64,000 bases of DNA from contig CP129291.1 in NCBI GenBank assembly GCA_030437565.1, positions 2,790,001 through 2,854,000 of the forward strand. The letters are read 5' to 3'. Position numbers and translations under genes: made by a program. Shown here in pieces: positions 9,059 to 19,457 of this stretch. Positions within the stretch are counted from its first letter, which is position 1, and each line of letters begins with the position of its first letter. This DNA is from Terrilactibacillus sp. S3-3 (GTDB lineage: Bacteria > Bacillota > Bacilli > Bacillales > Sporolactobacillaceae). The notes beneath the pieces are model-generated. The model was not told where the DNA came from, did no database searches, and saw only the letters and a list, made by a program, of their open reading frames with translations.

Positions 9059-9380
9059 ACCTAATGTTTCTTAACCTTGAAGTGGGAGCTTCTTGGGAAG
9101 AGAGCATATTTGTTAGCGTAATTCTTTACCAACAGCGGTTACTCTTATTTATCAGACTATCCCCGTAGTTCCAGTTGTAATAGCTGATGATCAAAAAAAC
9201 AAAATCACAGTTCATGAGATAGTAACATGGATAGAGAGTCATTCCATACAAACATAAGCGGCGATGGCGTTGTCCCAGGTACAAACCTCGGGATATGAAA
9301 AATTCCGATTTAAAAGCCCCCGCCTTTTGTCATTTTTTTATCTGATTATACAACGCATCGTCTGCAAGCTAGCAGAAAAA
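9059..9380. other. Gene-free stretch with an unidentified coding-like fragment
   Basis: A plus-strand fragment at about 9166-9258 reads VPVVIADDQKNKITVHEIV and ends WIESHSIQT before a stop. It has the look of a protein C-terminus but no recognised family. No Doc/Fic toxin motif (HPFxDGNKR) is present in any frame checked. This may be the wreck of a former operon partner of the antitoxin-like gene. Confidence 0.3.
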
Positions 9381-9595
9381 TAAAGTGAAACTTCAATCAG
9401 CGGGAGTTTTCTTCCATCTCCCACTGATTGTTAGTTGCGGCCCGTAGGATGTCGGTTACACAGACGCAGGATGTGGCGCCTTTAGTCTGTGTTCCTAAGA
9501 TCGAGCTTTTGGGTAATGATCTCCCACCTATGCTTCTTTGAATTCATTGAAGCCTTGAGGAGGGAGTCTTTACTTGCCGTTCATGCGGGATAAAT
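9381..9595 (+). repeat. Structured ~200-bp dispersed element, copy 1
   Basis: It begins AATAAAGTGAAACTTCAATC and ends GCGGGATAAA. Internal structure: a 13-bp hairpin CAATCAGCGGGAG / CTCCCACTGATTG (9393-9430), a conserved centre TTAGTTGCGGCCC and GGATGTGGCGCC, and a second stem CTCCCACC / GGAGGGAG flanking GAATTCATTGAA. This copy has an extra ~24 bp that repeats GGATGT. Two related copies lie at 20602-20798 and 23501-23698 (minus). No open frame is inside. Confidence 0.8.
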
Positions 9596-9651
9596 TTTTT
9601 AACCCCCCCAACACTTATGTAGGAGGGGTTTTAGATCAGACACTTGTTAAC

Positions 9652-10386
9652 TCAGGTCCAACCGGCTAAAAGCTGCAAGTTTAATAGATTTTTAACCCAG
9701 CCGTTTTTGATCGCGACGACAACGGCTTGCGTGCGGTCATCCACGTTCATTTTTTGCAAAATGTTGCTGACGTGGTTTTTAACCGTCTTTTCGCTAATAT
9801 AGAGGCTGTCGCCAATGGCTCGGTTACTTTTGCCGTCGGTCATCAGCTGCAGCACTTCGCATTCCCGATTGGTCAGTATATGCAGCGGACGGCGATATTC
9901 CAGATCGCGGAAGCCGGACGGCACGCTTATGTAGCCTTTTGACGCCAGGCGCCTGAATTCGTTGACCAGATTGTGGGTCACTTTTGGGTGGATATAAGCG
10001 CCGCCTTGCGCGACGATTCTCACTGCTTCAATCAGCGAATCGGCGTCCATTTCTTTCAATAAATAGCCGAGCGCTCCTGATTTCAGGACATGCGTCACAT
10101 AGCTTTCGTCATCATGAATCGATAAAATAATCACTTTCAAATCCGGGTGGGCCTTAATTAACTGCCGGGTGGCTTCAACGCCGTTCACATTGGGCATATT
10201 GATGTCCATCAAGACGACATCTGGATTCGTCTCCTCGATTAACTTTTCGGCAACGCTGCCGTCATCCCCTTCGGCCACGACTTCAAAATCAGGTTCCATA
10301 TCCAAAATGCGTTTGACGCCTTCGCGAAACAGCCGATGATCGTCAATTAATGCAATGGTAGTCATTTTCGGTCGAACATTTGTCAA
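9652..10386 (-). CDS. degU: Response regulator DegU
   Basis: NarL-family regulator controlling exoenzymes, competence and motility, phosphorylated by DegS. Receiver domain: acidic pair [10 protein letters not shown] (~15), phospho-Asp in [10 protein letters not shown] (~61), Lys in YLLKEMDAD. The LuxR-type HTH at the C-terminus reads [18 protein letters not shown] then [18 protein letters not shown]. Nearly all of it matches B. subtilis DegU. The last ~14 residues ([13 protein letters not shown]) replace the usual short end and could be a real extension or an end-of-gene frameshift. TTG 10386 is chosen because AGGAGG lies 7 bases ahead. It starts 11 bp after degS. Confidence 0.95.
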   Translation of the reverse strand: MTNVRPKMTTIALIDDHRLFREGVKRILDMEPDFEVVAEGDDGSVAEKLIEETNPDVVLMDINMPNVNGVEATRQLIKAHPDLKVIILSIHDDESYVTHVLKSGALGYLLKEMDADSLIEAVRIVAQGGAYIHPKVTHNLVNEFRRLASKGYISVPSGFRDLEYRRPLHILTNRECEVLQLMTDGKSNRAIGDSLYISEKTVKNHVSNILQKMNVDDRTQAVVVAIKNGWVKNLLNLQLLAGWT

Positions 10387-10397
10387 CTTTCTCCCTC

Positions 10398-11556
10398 CTA
10401 ATCTATAGGGATTTTGATTAAGATCGCTGTTCCTTGATTCTTTTTCGAGTTAATCTCAATGGTTCCACCAAGTAATTCAACGCGCTCTTTCATCCCTATT
10501 AAACCATAACTGCCTGCTTTTTTTATATTTTTATCAAAACCGGTGCCGTCATCTTTTATGTAGAGTAAAATAAATTTATTATCATGAAATTCCACCATCA
10601 CTTTAATAAGGCTCGGTTTTGCGTGCTTACAAGCGTTTTGTACGGCTTCTTGTGCCAAGCGAAACAGGGCTGCTTCCATCCGGGGGAAGGCAGGCGCTGT
10701 TCCTTGCCAAAGCTTCGGAAATCAATGTCAATACCTTGGTATTGTTCGGTTATTCGGCTCAAATATTTTTGCAAGGTGGGAACGAGCCCCAGATCATCCA
10801 GCGTCATCGGCCGCAAGTCATAAATAATACGTCTGACTTCAGCTAGAGCGTCACGAAGCATGCCTCTGTATTTCTTCAGCTCTTTTCCGGCCGCCTCAGG
10901 CCCCTCGTTTTTCTGGACCCGCTCAATCACATCGGTGCCAAGCAAAACTTGGGCAAGCGTTTGCGCCGGACCGTCATGAATCTCCCTGGACAGCCGCTTC
11001 CGCTCTTCTTCCTGGGCTTCGACAACCTTTAATCCAAAAGCCTGCTTTTCACGGGCGTCGGCAACAATTTCTCCCATTTGCTGCAAATCACCCTTTAAAT
11101 AGTTTAAAACGACTGATACTTGTCCGACGAGCTTGTCCGCCTTTTCAACCGTTTTTTTCAATTGTAAAATACGGCTTCCAACTCATCCCGCCTAGACTTC
11201 AGCTGTTTTTCCATTTCCTGTACGATTGACAATTCGATAAGGATATTATTCGCGCGTTCATACGCCTTTCGAATATCCTCTTCGCCAAATCTGTCAAACG
11301 CTTTGCTGATGTCGGCGAGTCTTCCTCTTGCCAAACGAGCCTCGGCATCCAGCTTATCGCATCGTTCAATCGTTTCTTTCACTTTCTGTTTGACTTCATT
11401 GAGTTCTCGTACCAATTCATCGTGCTCTGCTCGTGACTGTTCGCCAATTTCGAATATCTGTGTTCTGCTGTCACTCACATTCTTAACCATTTTTTCTATA
11501 ATTAAGTCAAGATGTTTCAAGTCGAGTGAACCAGATGGATTATTATCGGTTGGCAT
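10398..11556 (-). CDS. degS: Sensor kinase DegS, two frameshifts
   Basis: Cytoplasmic histidine kinase that phosphorylates DegU. The N-terminal coiled-coil sensor domain ([20 protein letters not shown]) leads to the HisKA_3 phosphoacceptor [17 protein letters not shown] and the ATPase domain ([17 protein letters not shown], then DDGTGFD). The span of 386 codons equals B. subtilis DegS (385). Frame changes occur near 11172 (one A missing in GGAAGCC) and near 10680 in a C5 run. ATG 11556 has GGGGGA ahead. It is divergent from yvyE. Confidence 0.93.
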
Positions 11557-11946
11557 AAAATTCCCCCATTACCACTGTATCGAAATGGTGACGCATGTAC
11601 TAGACTCTTTTTACCTATCTGAACATAGGTCTAAAGATCTATTTACATCTAAATCAAAATAAATTAACGATAATCTTAACTTTTCCTTAAAGATTTCGTG
11701 GATTTTTTTCATATATGAACAGGCTGCTTTCATTATATCGTTATTTTACGCTTTACGGACAAATAATACATATTCATAAAAAAAATGAAACAACATTGAA
11801 ATATTTTTTTGCTGCATATATGATCAGTTTATAGTCCCACTTTTGTCTTAATTTTATTAAATGACCCCAGGGCAAAAGATCGGCATCCTATCTCAGCGGA
11901 CACACGTCCTGATTTACTTTTTAATTGACAGAAGGGGAATCTGATT
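11557..11946. other. Divergent promoter region between degS and yvyE
   Basis: 390 A/T-rich bases that must carry the degS (leftward) and yvyE (rightward) promoters. No promoter was strong enough to call. No open frame or repeat was recognised. Confidence 0.5.
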
Positions 11947-12594
11947 ATGGTCTTAACGTCCTATTACACCGTTAAAAAACAAGGCATGAATGAAATAGAG
12001 ATCCGGCATTCACGCTTTATCGCCCAAGTCTGCCGAACCGAAAAAGAAGATGAAGCGAAACGATTTATAGAAGAAATAAAAAAGAAAAACTGGAAAGCAA
12101 CCCACAATTGTTACGCTTATATGATCGGCGAAAATCAGGAGATTCAAAAAACAAGTGACGACGACGGTGAACCGAGCGGCACGGCCGGCGTGCCTATTCT
12201 CGATGTGCTGAAAAAGCGGCGGCTGCGCGACGTCACGGTGGTGGTCACCCGCTATTTCGGCGGTATCAAACTGGGAGCCGGCGGCCTGATTCGTGCCTAC
12301 TCCCATGCCGCAAGTGCCGGCCTTACCGCGGCGGAAGTCGTTGAGCGCATTCCTTATGACTTATGGCGGGCGACAATTGATTACCATCAGTTTGGCTACC
12401 TGGAAAATCGGCTGCGCGAATCGCCGTACATTATAAAAGATGTTCATTATGGAGAAAAAGTGGCGATCGATGTCTATGCCCGCCAGGAAAGCGGCAGCAG
12501 CTATGCCGATTGGGTCACGAACCTGACCAATGCCCAGGCCCGGATTGAGAAGCTCTGCAGCACTTATCTAGAAAAAAAAGTTATCGAAACTTAA
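11947..12594 (+). CDS. yvyE: YigZ/IMPACT-family protein YvyE
   Basis: 215 residues, intact, same length as B. subtilis YvyE (217). The UPF0029/IMPACT signature is present: KATHNCYAY, TSDDDGEPSGTAG (~70-84), VTRYFGGIKLGAGGLIRAY (~101-119), and a C-terminal ferredoxin-like domain. Biochemical role is unsettled; the family is linked to translation regulation or ribosome-associated functions. ATG 11947 has GAAGGGG 9 bases upstream. It is divergent from degSU and followed by the LCP ligase, as in Bacillus. Confidence 0.93.
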   Translation: MVLTSYYTVKKQGMNEIEIRHSRFIAQVCRTEKEDEAKRFIEEIKKKNWKATHNCYAYMIGENQEIQKTSDDDGEPSGTAGVPILDVLKKRRLRDVTVVVTRYFGGIKLGAGGLIRAYSHAASAGLTAAEVVERIPYDLWRATIDYHQFGYLENRLRESPYIIKDVHYGEKVAIDVYARQESGSSYADWVTNLTNAQARIEKLCSTYLEKKVIET

Positions 12595-12691
12595 TCTTGC
12601 TGCCATTGCCCAAATAGAACATTTTCGATAAAATAAAAATATTGTAGTGATTTGAAGAATCTCGTCGTTTTTTTGGGAAAAGGAGAAAAAT

Positions 12692-13905
12692 ATGGGAAGA
12701 TTTGTGGAGATAAAAAAGAAAAAAAAAGCGCAAGCGGAAGAAAGTCGTCGTCTTTGCTTTGCTGGTAGTTGTGTTATTTTTTGTCGGCAGCGGCATCGCT
12801 TACGGCGCCTACTTGACGCATAAATTGGCGACTGTAACGGGCGCGGCGCACACTGGTTTATTTCGCGGAGATAAATCAAAATTAAGAAACACAAAAGTTG
12901 ACCCGGTTAAAGACAACTTTTCGATTCTATTCATTGGTGTCGATAAGCGAAAAAATGAAGCGAGCCGGTCGGATGCCTTGATTTTGGCCACTTTTAATCA
13001 TAAAACCCGTTCCGTCAAAATGGTAAGCATTCCCCGCGACTCGAAAGTGCAAATCGTCGATCCGACAAACGAGCACAACTACGGCATCAGCAAAATCACC
13101 CATGCCCACTACTTCGGCGATCTTCGGGGCAATAAAGGGCCTGATTTTAGCATTGCGCGACGTCGAGAATCTGTTCCATGTCCCTGTTGATTATTATGTC
13201 CAAGTCGATTTCAAAGCCTTTATGAAAATTGTCGATGCCTTAGATGGCGTCAAGGTCAACGTTCCGGTACAATTAATCACGCAAAACAGCCATGATCAAA
13301 AAGGCTCCAATGCCATTGTCCTTGAACCGGGCTGGCATACACTCAACGGTGAACAGGCGCTGGCCTTCGTTCGTAACCGCAAATCGCCTGGCGCAGGCGG
13401 TGATTTCGGCCGCGGGAAAAGGCAAATGGCGCTCATTAAAGCGATCATTCAAAAAAGTGCATCGCTCTCATCCATTACTAAATACGGCGATGTGATCGAC
13501 TCTATGAAAGGCCATTTTGAAACCAATTTGACTTTCGGCCAGCTGGTTAGTCTGCAGCGCTATGCCGGTTCGCTGTCAAACATCGATATGATGCAGCTTA
13601 AAGGAACCGATGATATGTCCACCGGCGTCTATTATTACAAACTTGATGACAATTATCTCAACGAAATCAGCACAGAGCTGCGCGATCAGCTCGGCATCAG
13701 CGAAGACAGCGCCAACGCGCGGATCCAAAAAAACACGCACTCGGGAGAATCTTCCCAAAGCAGCGGTACGGCCGACTCCGCTGCTGAAGAGAACGGCCAA
13801 TCTTCGCCCTCCACAAACCCTCAAGTAGAGGGCGGAGCATCGGTAAATAACGGAAGTACTGTACCTGCTGATGCAGGCGGCAGCGGGGCCACGACCGGCC
13901 AATAA
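12692..13905 (+). CDS. LytR-CpsA-Psr (LCP) wall polymer ligase, TagU-like, two frameshifts
   Basis: LCP enzymes attach teichoic acid and related polymers to peptidoglycan. After a basic N-terminus comes one membrane segment (VVVLFFVGSGIAYGAYL), then the LCP domain: ILFIGVDKR, SDALILATFN, KMVSIPRDSKVQI, and the Arg pair region FVRNRKSPGAGGDFGRGKRQ. A Ser/Gly-rich extracellular tail follows. Frame breaks lie in the A9 run 12719-12727 and near 13130. ATG 12692 is supported by AAAGGAG 6-7 bases upstream. It sits where B. subtilis has tagU (lytR), next to yvyE and tagO. A second LCP gene is at 25777. Confidence 0.9.
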
Positions 13906-13973
13906 ACATAGCAGATAGCAGCCGATTTCCGGTTTACGGTCGGCCGCCTGCTTGAAAATTGAATCTGAATAAC

Positions 13974-14022
13974 AAAAAGCCGTCCTTTGAAATAGAATCT
14001 GTTTCTGAGGACGGCTTTTTTT
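13974..14022 (+). terminator. Terminator of the LCP gene
   Basis: AAAAAGCCGTCCT (13974-13986) pairs with AGGACGGCTTTTT (14008-14020), giving a 9-bp GC stem with a 7-T tail. The A-run on the other side could also stop leftward transcripts. Confidence 0.9.
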
Positions 14023-14201
14023 GCTGGCAGATAAACAGCCATTCAGCAGCCGAGCATCAGAGGGGGTGGCGCCCGGCATCGAAAAAGGACGGGATCCGAC
14101 AGGTGAGCACTTAAGTCGGCTGGTTAGGACATGGGCTAGGGCAGGACTTGGGTTCTAGGTCAGCGCTTGTGGTTGGCAGGTCAGGCCTGAAGTCCGGCAG
14201 G

Positions 14202-14557
14202 TTAGCTCCGCAATCCCACAGATTAGCGCTTCGATCCTATAGTTTAGCGCTTCGATCCTACAGGTTAGCGCTTCGATCCTACAGGTTAGCGCTTCGATCC
14301 CACAGGTTAGTGCTTCGATCTCACAGGTTAGTGCTTCGATCTCATAGGTTAGCGCTTCGATCCTACAGGTTAGCGTTTGATCCTACAGGTTAGCGCTTCG
14401 ATCCTACAGGTTAGCGCTTCGATCCTACAGGTTAGCGCTTCGATCCTATAGTTTAGCGCTTCGATCCTACAGGTTAGCGCTTCGATCCTACAGGTTAGCG
14501 CTTCGATCCTACAGGTTAGCGCTTCAATCCTACAGGTTAGCGCTTCAATCCAGATAA
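14202..14557 (+). repeat. 21-bp tandem array, family C (GTTAGCGCTTCGATCC), ~17 copies
   Basis: Head-to-tail copies of GTTAGCGCTTCGATCC plus five bases (usually TACAG), period 21 with rare 20-bp steps. Left-most copies are more diverged (TTAGCTCCGCAATCC), inner ones nearly identical. It lies between two terminators, between converging LCP and tagO genes. There are no unique spacers and no cas genes, so it is not CRISPR. Confidence 0.9.
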
Positions 14558-14561
14558 AAAA

Positions 14562-14617
14562 AAAAGCAGCTTTTCCCTACCTCCTTATTATTAAGAAGAA
14601 AAGGAAAAGCTGCTTTT
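14562..14617 (-). terminator. Terminator of tagO
   Basis: AAAAGCAGCTTTTCC (14562-14576) pairs with GGAAAAGCTGCTTTT (14603-14617) around a 26-base loop. On the minus strand it runs into ten T residues. It follows the tagO stop by about 20 bp. Confidence 0.9.
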
Positions 14618-14637
14618 GGTTTGTTAAGAAAATTATT

Positions 14638-15690
14638 TTATCTTGCCCAAACTGACAATGCGCGCTTATAAAATTTGAGCAGCGGCTTGTAATTGGCGTT
14701 AACCAGGCCGACAATTTCAACGACTATCTCAATCGTGACCATGACACAGGTGATGATGAGGCAAGAGCCCCAAAGTGTCGAAAGCGACAAGACAATGGCC
14801 GCCAGCGCAAACAACGCGCTCATTCCATATATTAATACGACGGTTTCCCGATGTGAAAAGCCAAAGCGGAGCAGACAGTGATGCAGGTGCGATTTATCGG
14901 GAGCCGACAGCGGCTTTTTATTGACAAGGCGCCGCACAATGGCAAACAGCGTGTCTGAAATAGGCACAGCAAGAATGACAATAGGCACAACGAGCGAAAA
15001 CATCGTCACATTTTTGAATCCAAGCAGAGCGAGAATGGAAATGATGTAGCCAAGAAAATACGCGCCGGTATCTCCCATAAAAATCTTGGCAGGATGAAAA
15101 TTATAGGGAAGAAAGCCAAGCGTGCTGCCGAGAAGCACGGCGCTCATCGTAACAACAAAAATGTTTGCCTTCTGTAATCGCCAGGCCGGCGATGGTCAAG
15201 AGCACAATGCTTGACACGCCGGCAGCCAGCCCGTCCAAACCGTCGATCAGATTGATCGCATTTGTGATCCCCATGATCCACAAAAGCGTCAGCGGAATGC
15301 TGAACCATCCTAAGTAAAGGACACCGTTAAAAGGCAAGTTAATAAATGACACGTTGATGCCGCTGGCGACAATCACAATTGCAGCCAAAAAATGGGCCAC
15401 AATCTTAATTTTTGCGGACAGCGAATACATATCGTCTAAAATGCCCGTTATGATAATGATGACGCTGCCGACAAGAATAGGCAGCGTATAGCTGCTGGCC
15501 GGCCGCAGAATCAGCATGCCAAGCATAAATGCCAAGTAAATCGCCAAGCCGCCCATCCGCGGCATTTTTGTTTTATGCACTTTTCGTTCATCCGGTTCAT
15601 CCGTCGCGCCGATCTTGATCGCCAGCCGCCTGACAATCGGCGTTAAACCGGCGACGCCAGAAAACAAATGCCTAACGTCAAATAGACCAT
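14638..15690 (-). CDS. tagO: Undecaprenyl-phosphate GlcNAc-1-phosphate transferase TagO, two frameshifts
   Basis: Membrane enzyme that starts wall teichoic acid synthesis by moving GlcNAc-1-P onto undecaprenyl phosphate. Family motifs are present: DERKVHKTKMPRMGG, GILDDMYSLSAKIK, NAINLIDGLDGLAAG, IFMGDTGAYFLGY, PDKSHLHH, among about ten membrane segments. The span is 351 codons (B. subtilis 358). The N-terminus begins at ATG 15690 (VYLTLGICFLAS, after GGGAG) and shifts frame near 15645. A second shift lies near 15160 in ACATTTTTG. Both sides read cleanly. Confidence 0.93.
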
Positions 15691-15940
15691 TATGCCACTC
15701 CCGCCCCGTGCCTTCATACTTCACTGACTCACAAAGTTGTCCATCGGCTGTATCTTATTTTTAAAAAAAAACCATCGTTCTTAGTCTTTCTTTATACAAA
15801 GGACATTATAACATAACGTAAAGATTTATAATACATTGTAAAAATTTTTTCACTTTTATCGGCAAAAGATTTACAAACAGCCGCCGGCTAACCATTTTCC
15901 CATTGACGAGCCCTTTTTCGCTTCGAGTGCCCTATTGTAC

Positions 15941-16050
15941 ACGCATCATTTCGGAGCTGAACGCATCATTTTGACTCACGAAAGCAGCATTCAGTTAGCG
16001 GGTACACCTTTTGGCGGACGAGCGCAGCTTTCGGTTCATTTCAAGGTGCG
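15941..16050 (+). repeat. Short degenerate 20-21-bp array, family D (ACGCATCATT)
   Basis: Steps beginning ACGCATCATT at 15941 and 15961, then AAGCAGCATT at 15982, and weaker copies about every 20 bases up to AGCGCAGCTT (16021). The array ends just at the tagA stop. The rest of 15691-16061 holds the tagO promoter region (A/T-rich, 15750-15860) with nothing else recognised. Confidence 0.55.
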
Positions 16051-16061
16051 AAACCATCCTT

Positions 16062-16844
16062 TTAGGCTGTGCACCGATTTTGGGCCCGGTCTTTTATTCG
16101 CTTTTTTATCCGCAGCAGCTCATTACTTTCGATAACGGACTTTGAGAACATCATGAGAAAAGCCGGCAGGGCCATCATTCGCCTCCACCTGGAGGGCTCC
16201 TGAATCAGCCGGTAAAGCCACTCAATATTCATTTTTTGCCAAATGATCGGGGCGCGTTTTACGGTTCCTGCCAGCACGTCAAAACAGCCGCCGACCCCAA
16301 TAAAAAGGCCTTGCTGGAAATCGGACAGATGATCGTTGATCCACTTTTCCTGCTTCGGCGATCCTAAGCCGACAAAAATGATATCAGGTACAAGCCTTTG
16401 TAAATCGCTGACAATGGCTTCTTCATCGCTGAAATAGCCGTCATGATAGCCGACGATTTGCGCTTTTGGATAAAGCGTGCGGGCCTTTTCCACGGCTTTT
16501 TCAATCGTTTCTGCCGACGCGCCTAAAAAATAAATTCGATAGTCCTTTTTTTCAGACGCAGAAAGCAAGCGGTGCAGCAAATCATAACCGGTGACTCGCT
16601 CCTTCAGCGGCATTTTCAGCAGTTTTCCGGCAATAATGATCCCGATTCCGTCCGGCGTCACCACATCGGCTCTTTTGATAATATCTCGAAACGCGGTATC
16701 CTGCTTCGCGTACATCACAATTTCCGGATTAGCCGTGACAACAAACGTCCGCTTCATTTCATCAATTCTCAAAGTTAAATAATCCACTAATTCATTCATC
16801 GTCGTATTGGTAAACTGTACGTCCAAAATCGTTTCCGTTATCAT
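16062..16844 (-). CDS. tagA: N-acetylmannosaminyltransferase TagA (WecG/TagA/CpsF family)
   Basis: Adds ManNAc to lipid-linked GlcNAc in teichoic acid linkage-unit synthesis. It is intact at 260 residues (family ~250). Motifs: FVVTANPEIVMYA with the catalytic-region Thr (~37), RADVVTPDGIGI with the proposed base Asp (~65), LGASAETIEKA, VGLGSPKQEKWI, IGVGGCFDVLAG. The Arg-rich C-terminus, EPSRWRRM and IKKRIKDRAQ, is the usual membrane-anchoring appendage. It lies upstream of tagO in the same direction but 370 bp away, so it may have its own promoter. The start ATG 16844 has only a weak ribosome site. Confidence 0.93.
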   Translation of the reverse strand: MITETILDVQFTNTTMNELVDYLTLRIDEMKRTFVVTANPEIVMYAKQDTAFRDIIKRADVVTPDGIGIIIAGKLLKMPLKERVTGYDLLHRLLSASEKKDYRIYFLGASAETIEKAVEKARTLYPKAQIVGYHDGYFSDEEAIVSDLQRLVPDIIFVGLGSPKQEKWINDHLSDFQQGLFIGVGGCFDVLAGTVKRAPIIWQKMNIEWLYRLIQEPSRWRRMMALPAFLMMFSKSVIESNELLRIKKRIKDRAQNRCTA

Positions 16845-17585
16845 CTATATCAACCGCCGCTAAAAACATAGACAAATGGTTTCTGTCTGGCAATGGCAAC
16901 TTAAGACTGCCTAGTTATCCGGTTATCCCCGAAAGTATCCGGTATCGCTTACCACATGTTTGCCATTTGTACATGCTATCTTGATTTAACAGCAGATTTT
17001 CCTCCAGTTTTTTACACGAAGACTGTGTATTTCTATGTAATGCGTGAAATTTCGATCTCTGGCTGACCATCGATGGGACAGAAGTGCAAATTCGGCTCAA
17101 AGCCAATCGGATGCCGAGCTTATGGGGGATTTTAAGGCTTTAATCCATCAGAGAGCTCCTCAGCGGCTTTTGCCATATTCCTGTCCGCCGCTGCTGCAAT
17201 ACGACGGCCAATTGTTATGAAAGAGATTTAAAAATATTCTTTGTCCATATGCTTAACCGCTTTTGGGTGTGGTTTAGCTTTACCTTTAAAAGAACAAATT
17301 CCCATCATTTTCAAGTCAAGCTGGAGCAGCCATCCAAACCGGCTCACCTTTTACTTTCATCAATATTGATCATTATCAATTTCCTTAGCCGGCCTTTTCA
17401 ACATAATTTACCATTCATTCTAAATAAATCATATATAAATATCATTCGATTGTATACCTTCCTTTTCGCACCGCTTCTTATGAAAACTCGAAAGGATTCA
17501 AAAAAATAATCAAATCTCGTGTGAAATTGGTTTTATTCCATTAAAATAGAAGAAGAACCAACTTTTCAATGAAAGAAGGATTTTC
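16845..17585. other. 740-bp gene-free region
   Basis: No gene was recognised on either strand. Short open frames (such as 63 codons at 16915-17106, minus) show no family resemblance or ribosome site. The right part (17220-17560) is A/T-rich and should contain the promoter of the following aminopeptidase gene. Confidence 0.5.
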
Positions 17586-18844
17586 ATGGATACTGCTTTT
17601 TTTACAAAAAACCGAAAAAAGCTTTATGAACAGCTGAATGATCAGTCGCTCATTGTTCTTTTTGCAGGCGAAGCCCCGCAAAAATCGGGCGATGAAGCTT
17701 ACCCGTTTACGCCAAACCGCAACTTTTACTATCTCTCGGGCATTTCCGCTCCAAAAGTGACGCTTGTCGCGACAAAATTTGATGGGCATGTTGATGAAAA
17801 TCTATTTATCGAGCGCGCCGATCCGGTTATAGCCAGATGGGTCGGCGAAACGATCGGCTCGGAAGAAGCCGCCTCTGCTTCAGGCATCCAATCCATCCAG
17901 TTGCTTGAAAATCTTGATACTTTTATTAAAAATCAGTTGGAACAAAAAACGTACCAACATCTCTATCTTGACTTGGAAGCCAAATCATGGGAATCTCCGT
18001 TCAAACCAAGCAACAAATTGGCCGCAGAGTTTGCCGTCCGCTATCCTTATCTGTCGATACATAATCTGTATCCTGTGATCAGCGACATGCGCGTCACCAA
18101 ATCAAAAGAGGAAATCGCTTTGATTCGGGAGGCCGGGCAAATAACGGCCGATGATGGTATAAAAAAAACGTACTGGCGAACGCCAAACCAGGCATGAAGG
18201 AATATGAAATTGAAGCCTATTTTAATTTTACCCTCAAAAGCCGCGGCATCACGAATCTTGCTTTTCCAACCATCCTCGCCAGCGGCCACAATGGCACCGT
18301 GCTTCATTATTCTGAAAACAGTGGTACAGCGGAAGACGGCAGTCTCGTCTTGCTTGATTTAGGGGCGCAATACAAATATTACAACGGCGACATCAGTTAT
18401 ACATTTCCGGTAAACGGAACATTCACCGCCCGGCAAAAAACACTTTACGACATTGTACTCTGCTGCAATCGCGAAGTCACAAAAATGATTAAGCCGGGCA
18501 TTCCTTTTGCCGACTTAAATCGTTTTACGATTGAGTTTCTCGCAAATGAGTGTCAACAAATCGGTCTGATCGACAAACCCGAAGAACTGCGCAAATATTA
18601 TTTTCACAGCGTCAGCCACTCGCTTGGACTGGATACCCACGATGTCGGCTCCTATCGCACAGACATTCTGAAACCCGGTGAAGTCATCACTGTTGAACCC
18701 GGTCTCTATATCGAGGAAGAAAGCATCGGCATTCGCATTGAAGACGATGTGCTGGTCACGGAAGATGGTTATGAAGTGCTGACGACAGGCCTGCCGCGTA
18801 CAACCGAAGAAATCGAAGCCTTCATGGCCGGCCGCAGCCGCTAA
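17586..18844 (+). CDS. Xaa-Pro aminopeptidase (M24B, PepP/YpdF-like), one frameshift
   Basis: Dinuclear-metal peptidase removing an N-terminal residue that precedes proline. The N-terminal AMP_N domain (NRNFYYLSGIS, ~48) is followed by the pita-bread catalytic domain. Metal ligands are visible: Asp in LVLLDLGAQ, Asp in NGDISYT, His in SHSLGLDTHD, Glu in VEPGLYIEE and Glu in IRIEDDVLV. The single frameshift is in the A8 run 18161-18168, between TADDGIKK and KPGMKEYEIEA. The length of about 419 residues is normal for the family. ATG 17586 has GAAGGA 6 bases upstream. It is monocistronic in appearance. Confidence 0.92.
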
Positions 18845-19457
18845 TCAATAGCAATTAGCTGTTATATGTTAAAAAATAGTTTGGAGGCCTGCCTGTTTCC
18901 CTAAGCGGAGATAGAGCGGGCCTTTACGGCGTGTTTGGGCCGGATTGTTATCTTGACAAACTGAGCTGCAGAGTCTGCAGCGGCGACGCCATGGCTCCCG
19001 GCCGGCAGTCCGATTTCATTCCGGTGTTTAAACTTTGCCGCTGTCATCCGTTTCAGCCGTTATGCCGGAGTCTGTATATTGCTAATTTCCCCTGTGGCCC
19101 AAGATTCGACATGATCTGAATTGCCCGGGCAATGACGATGGTAAGGTCATTTTCTTTTTCAAAATCTGTACAATAATAAAGCACTATTCGATATCTATAT
19201 CGGCCGATGAACGAAGCGCTTTTAGGTTTAGACGGCCGTTTGCCACTGTCATTTATGCTTATGGATTGATTTTTCACAAACTTGTCATATTTGCGATTTC
19301 CTGCAGTTTTTGTTAAAAAAAACTGTCCAGCGATCGCGGAGGTCCATGTCCCTCCGCTTTGTTAAAGACGGTTTGAAATTTATCACCGTCATCCGGCCTT
19401 TTTTGAGGATTATATTGTTATTGAATCGTTGTTGAAATAGATATAAAGGAGAGAAAT
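18845..19457. other. 610-bp gene-free region
   Basis: No gene was recognised. A small GC hairpin (GCGGAGG 19336-19342, CCTCCGC 19351-19357) followed by TTT lies 100 bp before glycerate kinase and might be a weak terminator. Open frames of 60-74 codons show no known motifs. Confidence 0.45.

Noticed and set aside
9381..9595. Insertion sequence with its own transposase
   Set aside because: The element is only ~200 bp with no open frame. Although repeated, there is no transposase or target-site duplication I could demonstrate.
9601..9630. degU terminator (AACCCC / GGGGTT hairpin)
   Set aside because: The stem is short and the minus-strand side lacks a T-run immediately after it; not strong enough to list.
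14148..14557. CRISPR array
   Set aside because: The repeats are contiguous 21-bp units without unique spacers of 25-40 bp, and there are no cas genes in the window. The same argument applies to the other arrays.
16915..17220. Possible remnant of a larger gene (short coding-like phrases such as ELMGDFKALIHQ on the plus strand)
   Set aside because: Resemblance to oxidoreductase sequences was too weak and frames are broken; chance is as likely.
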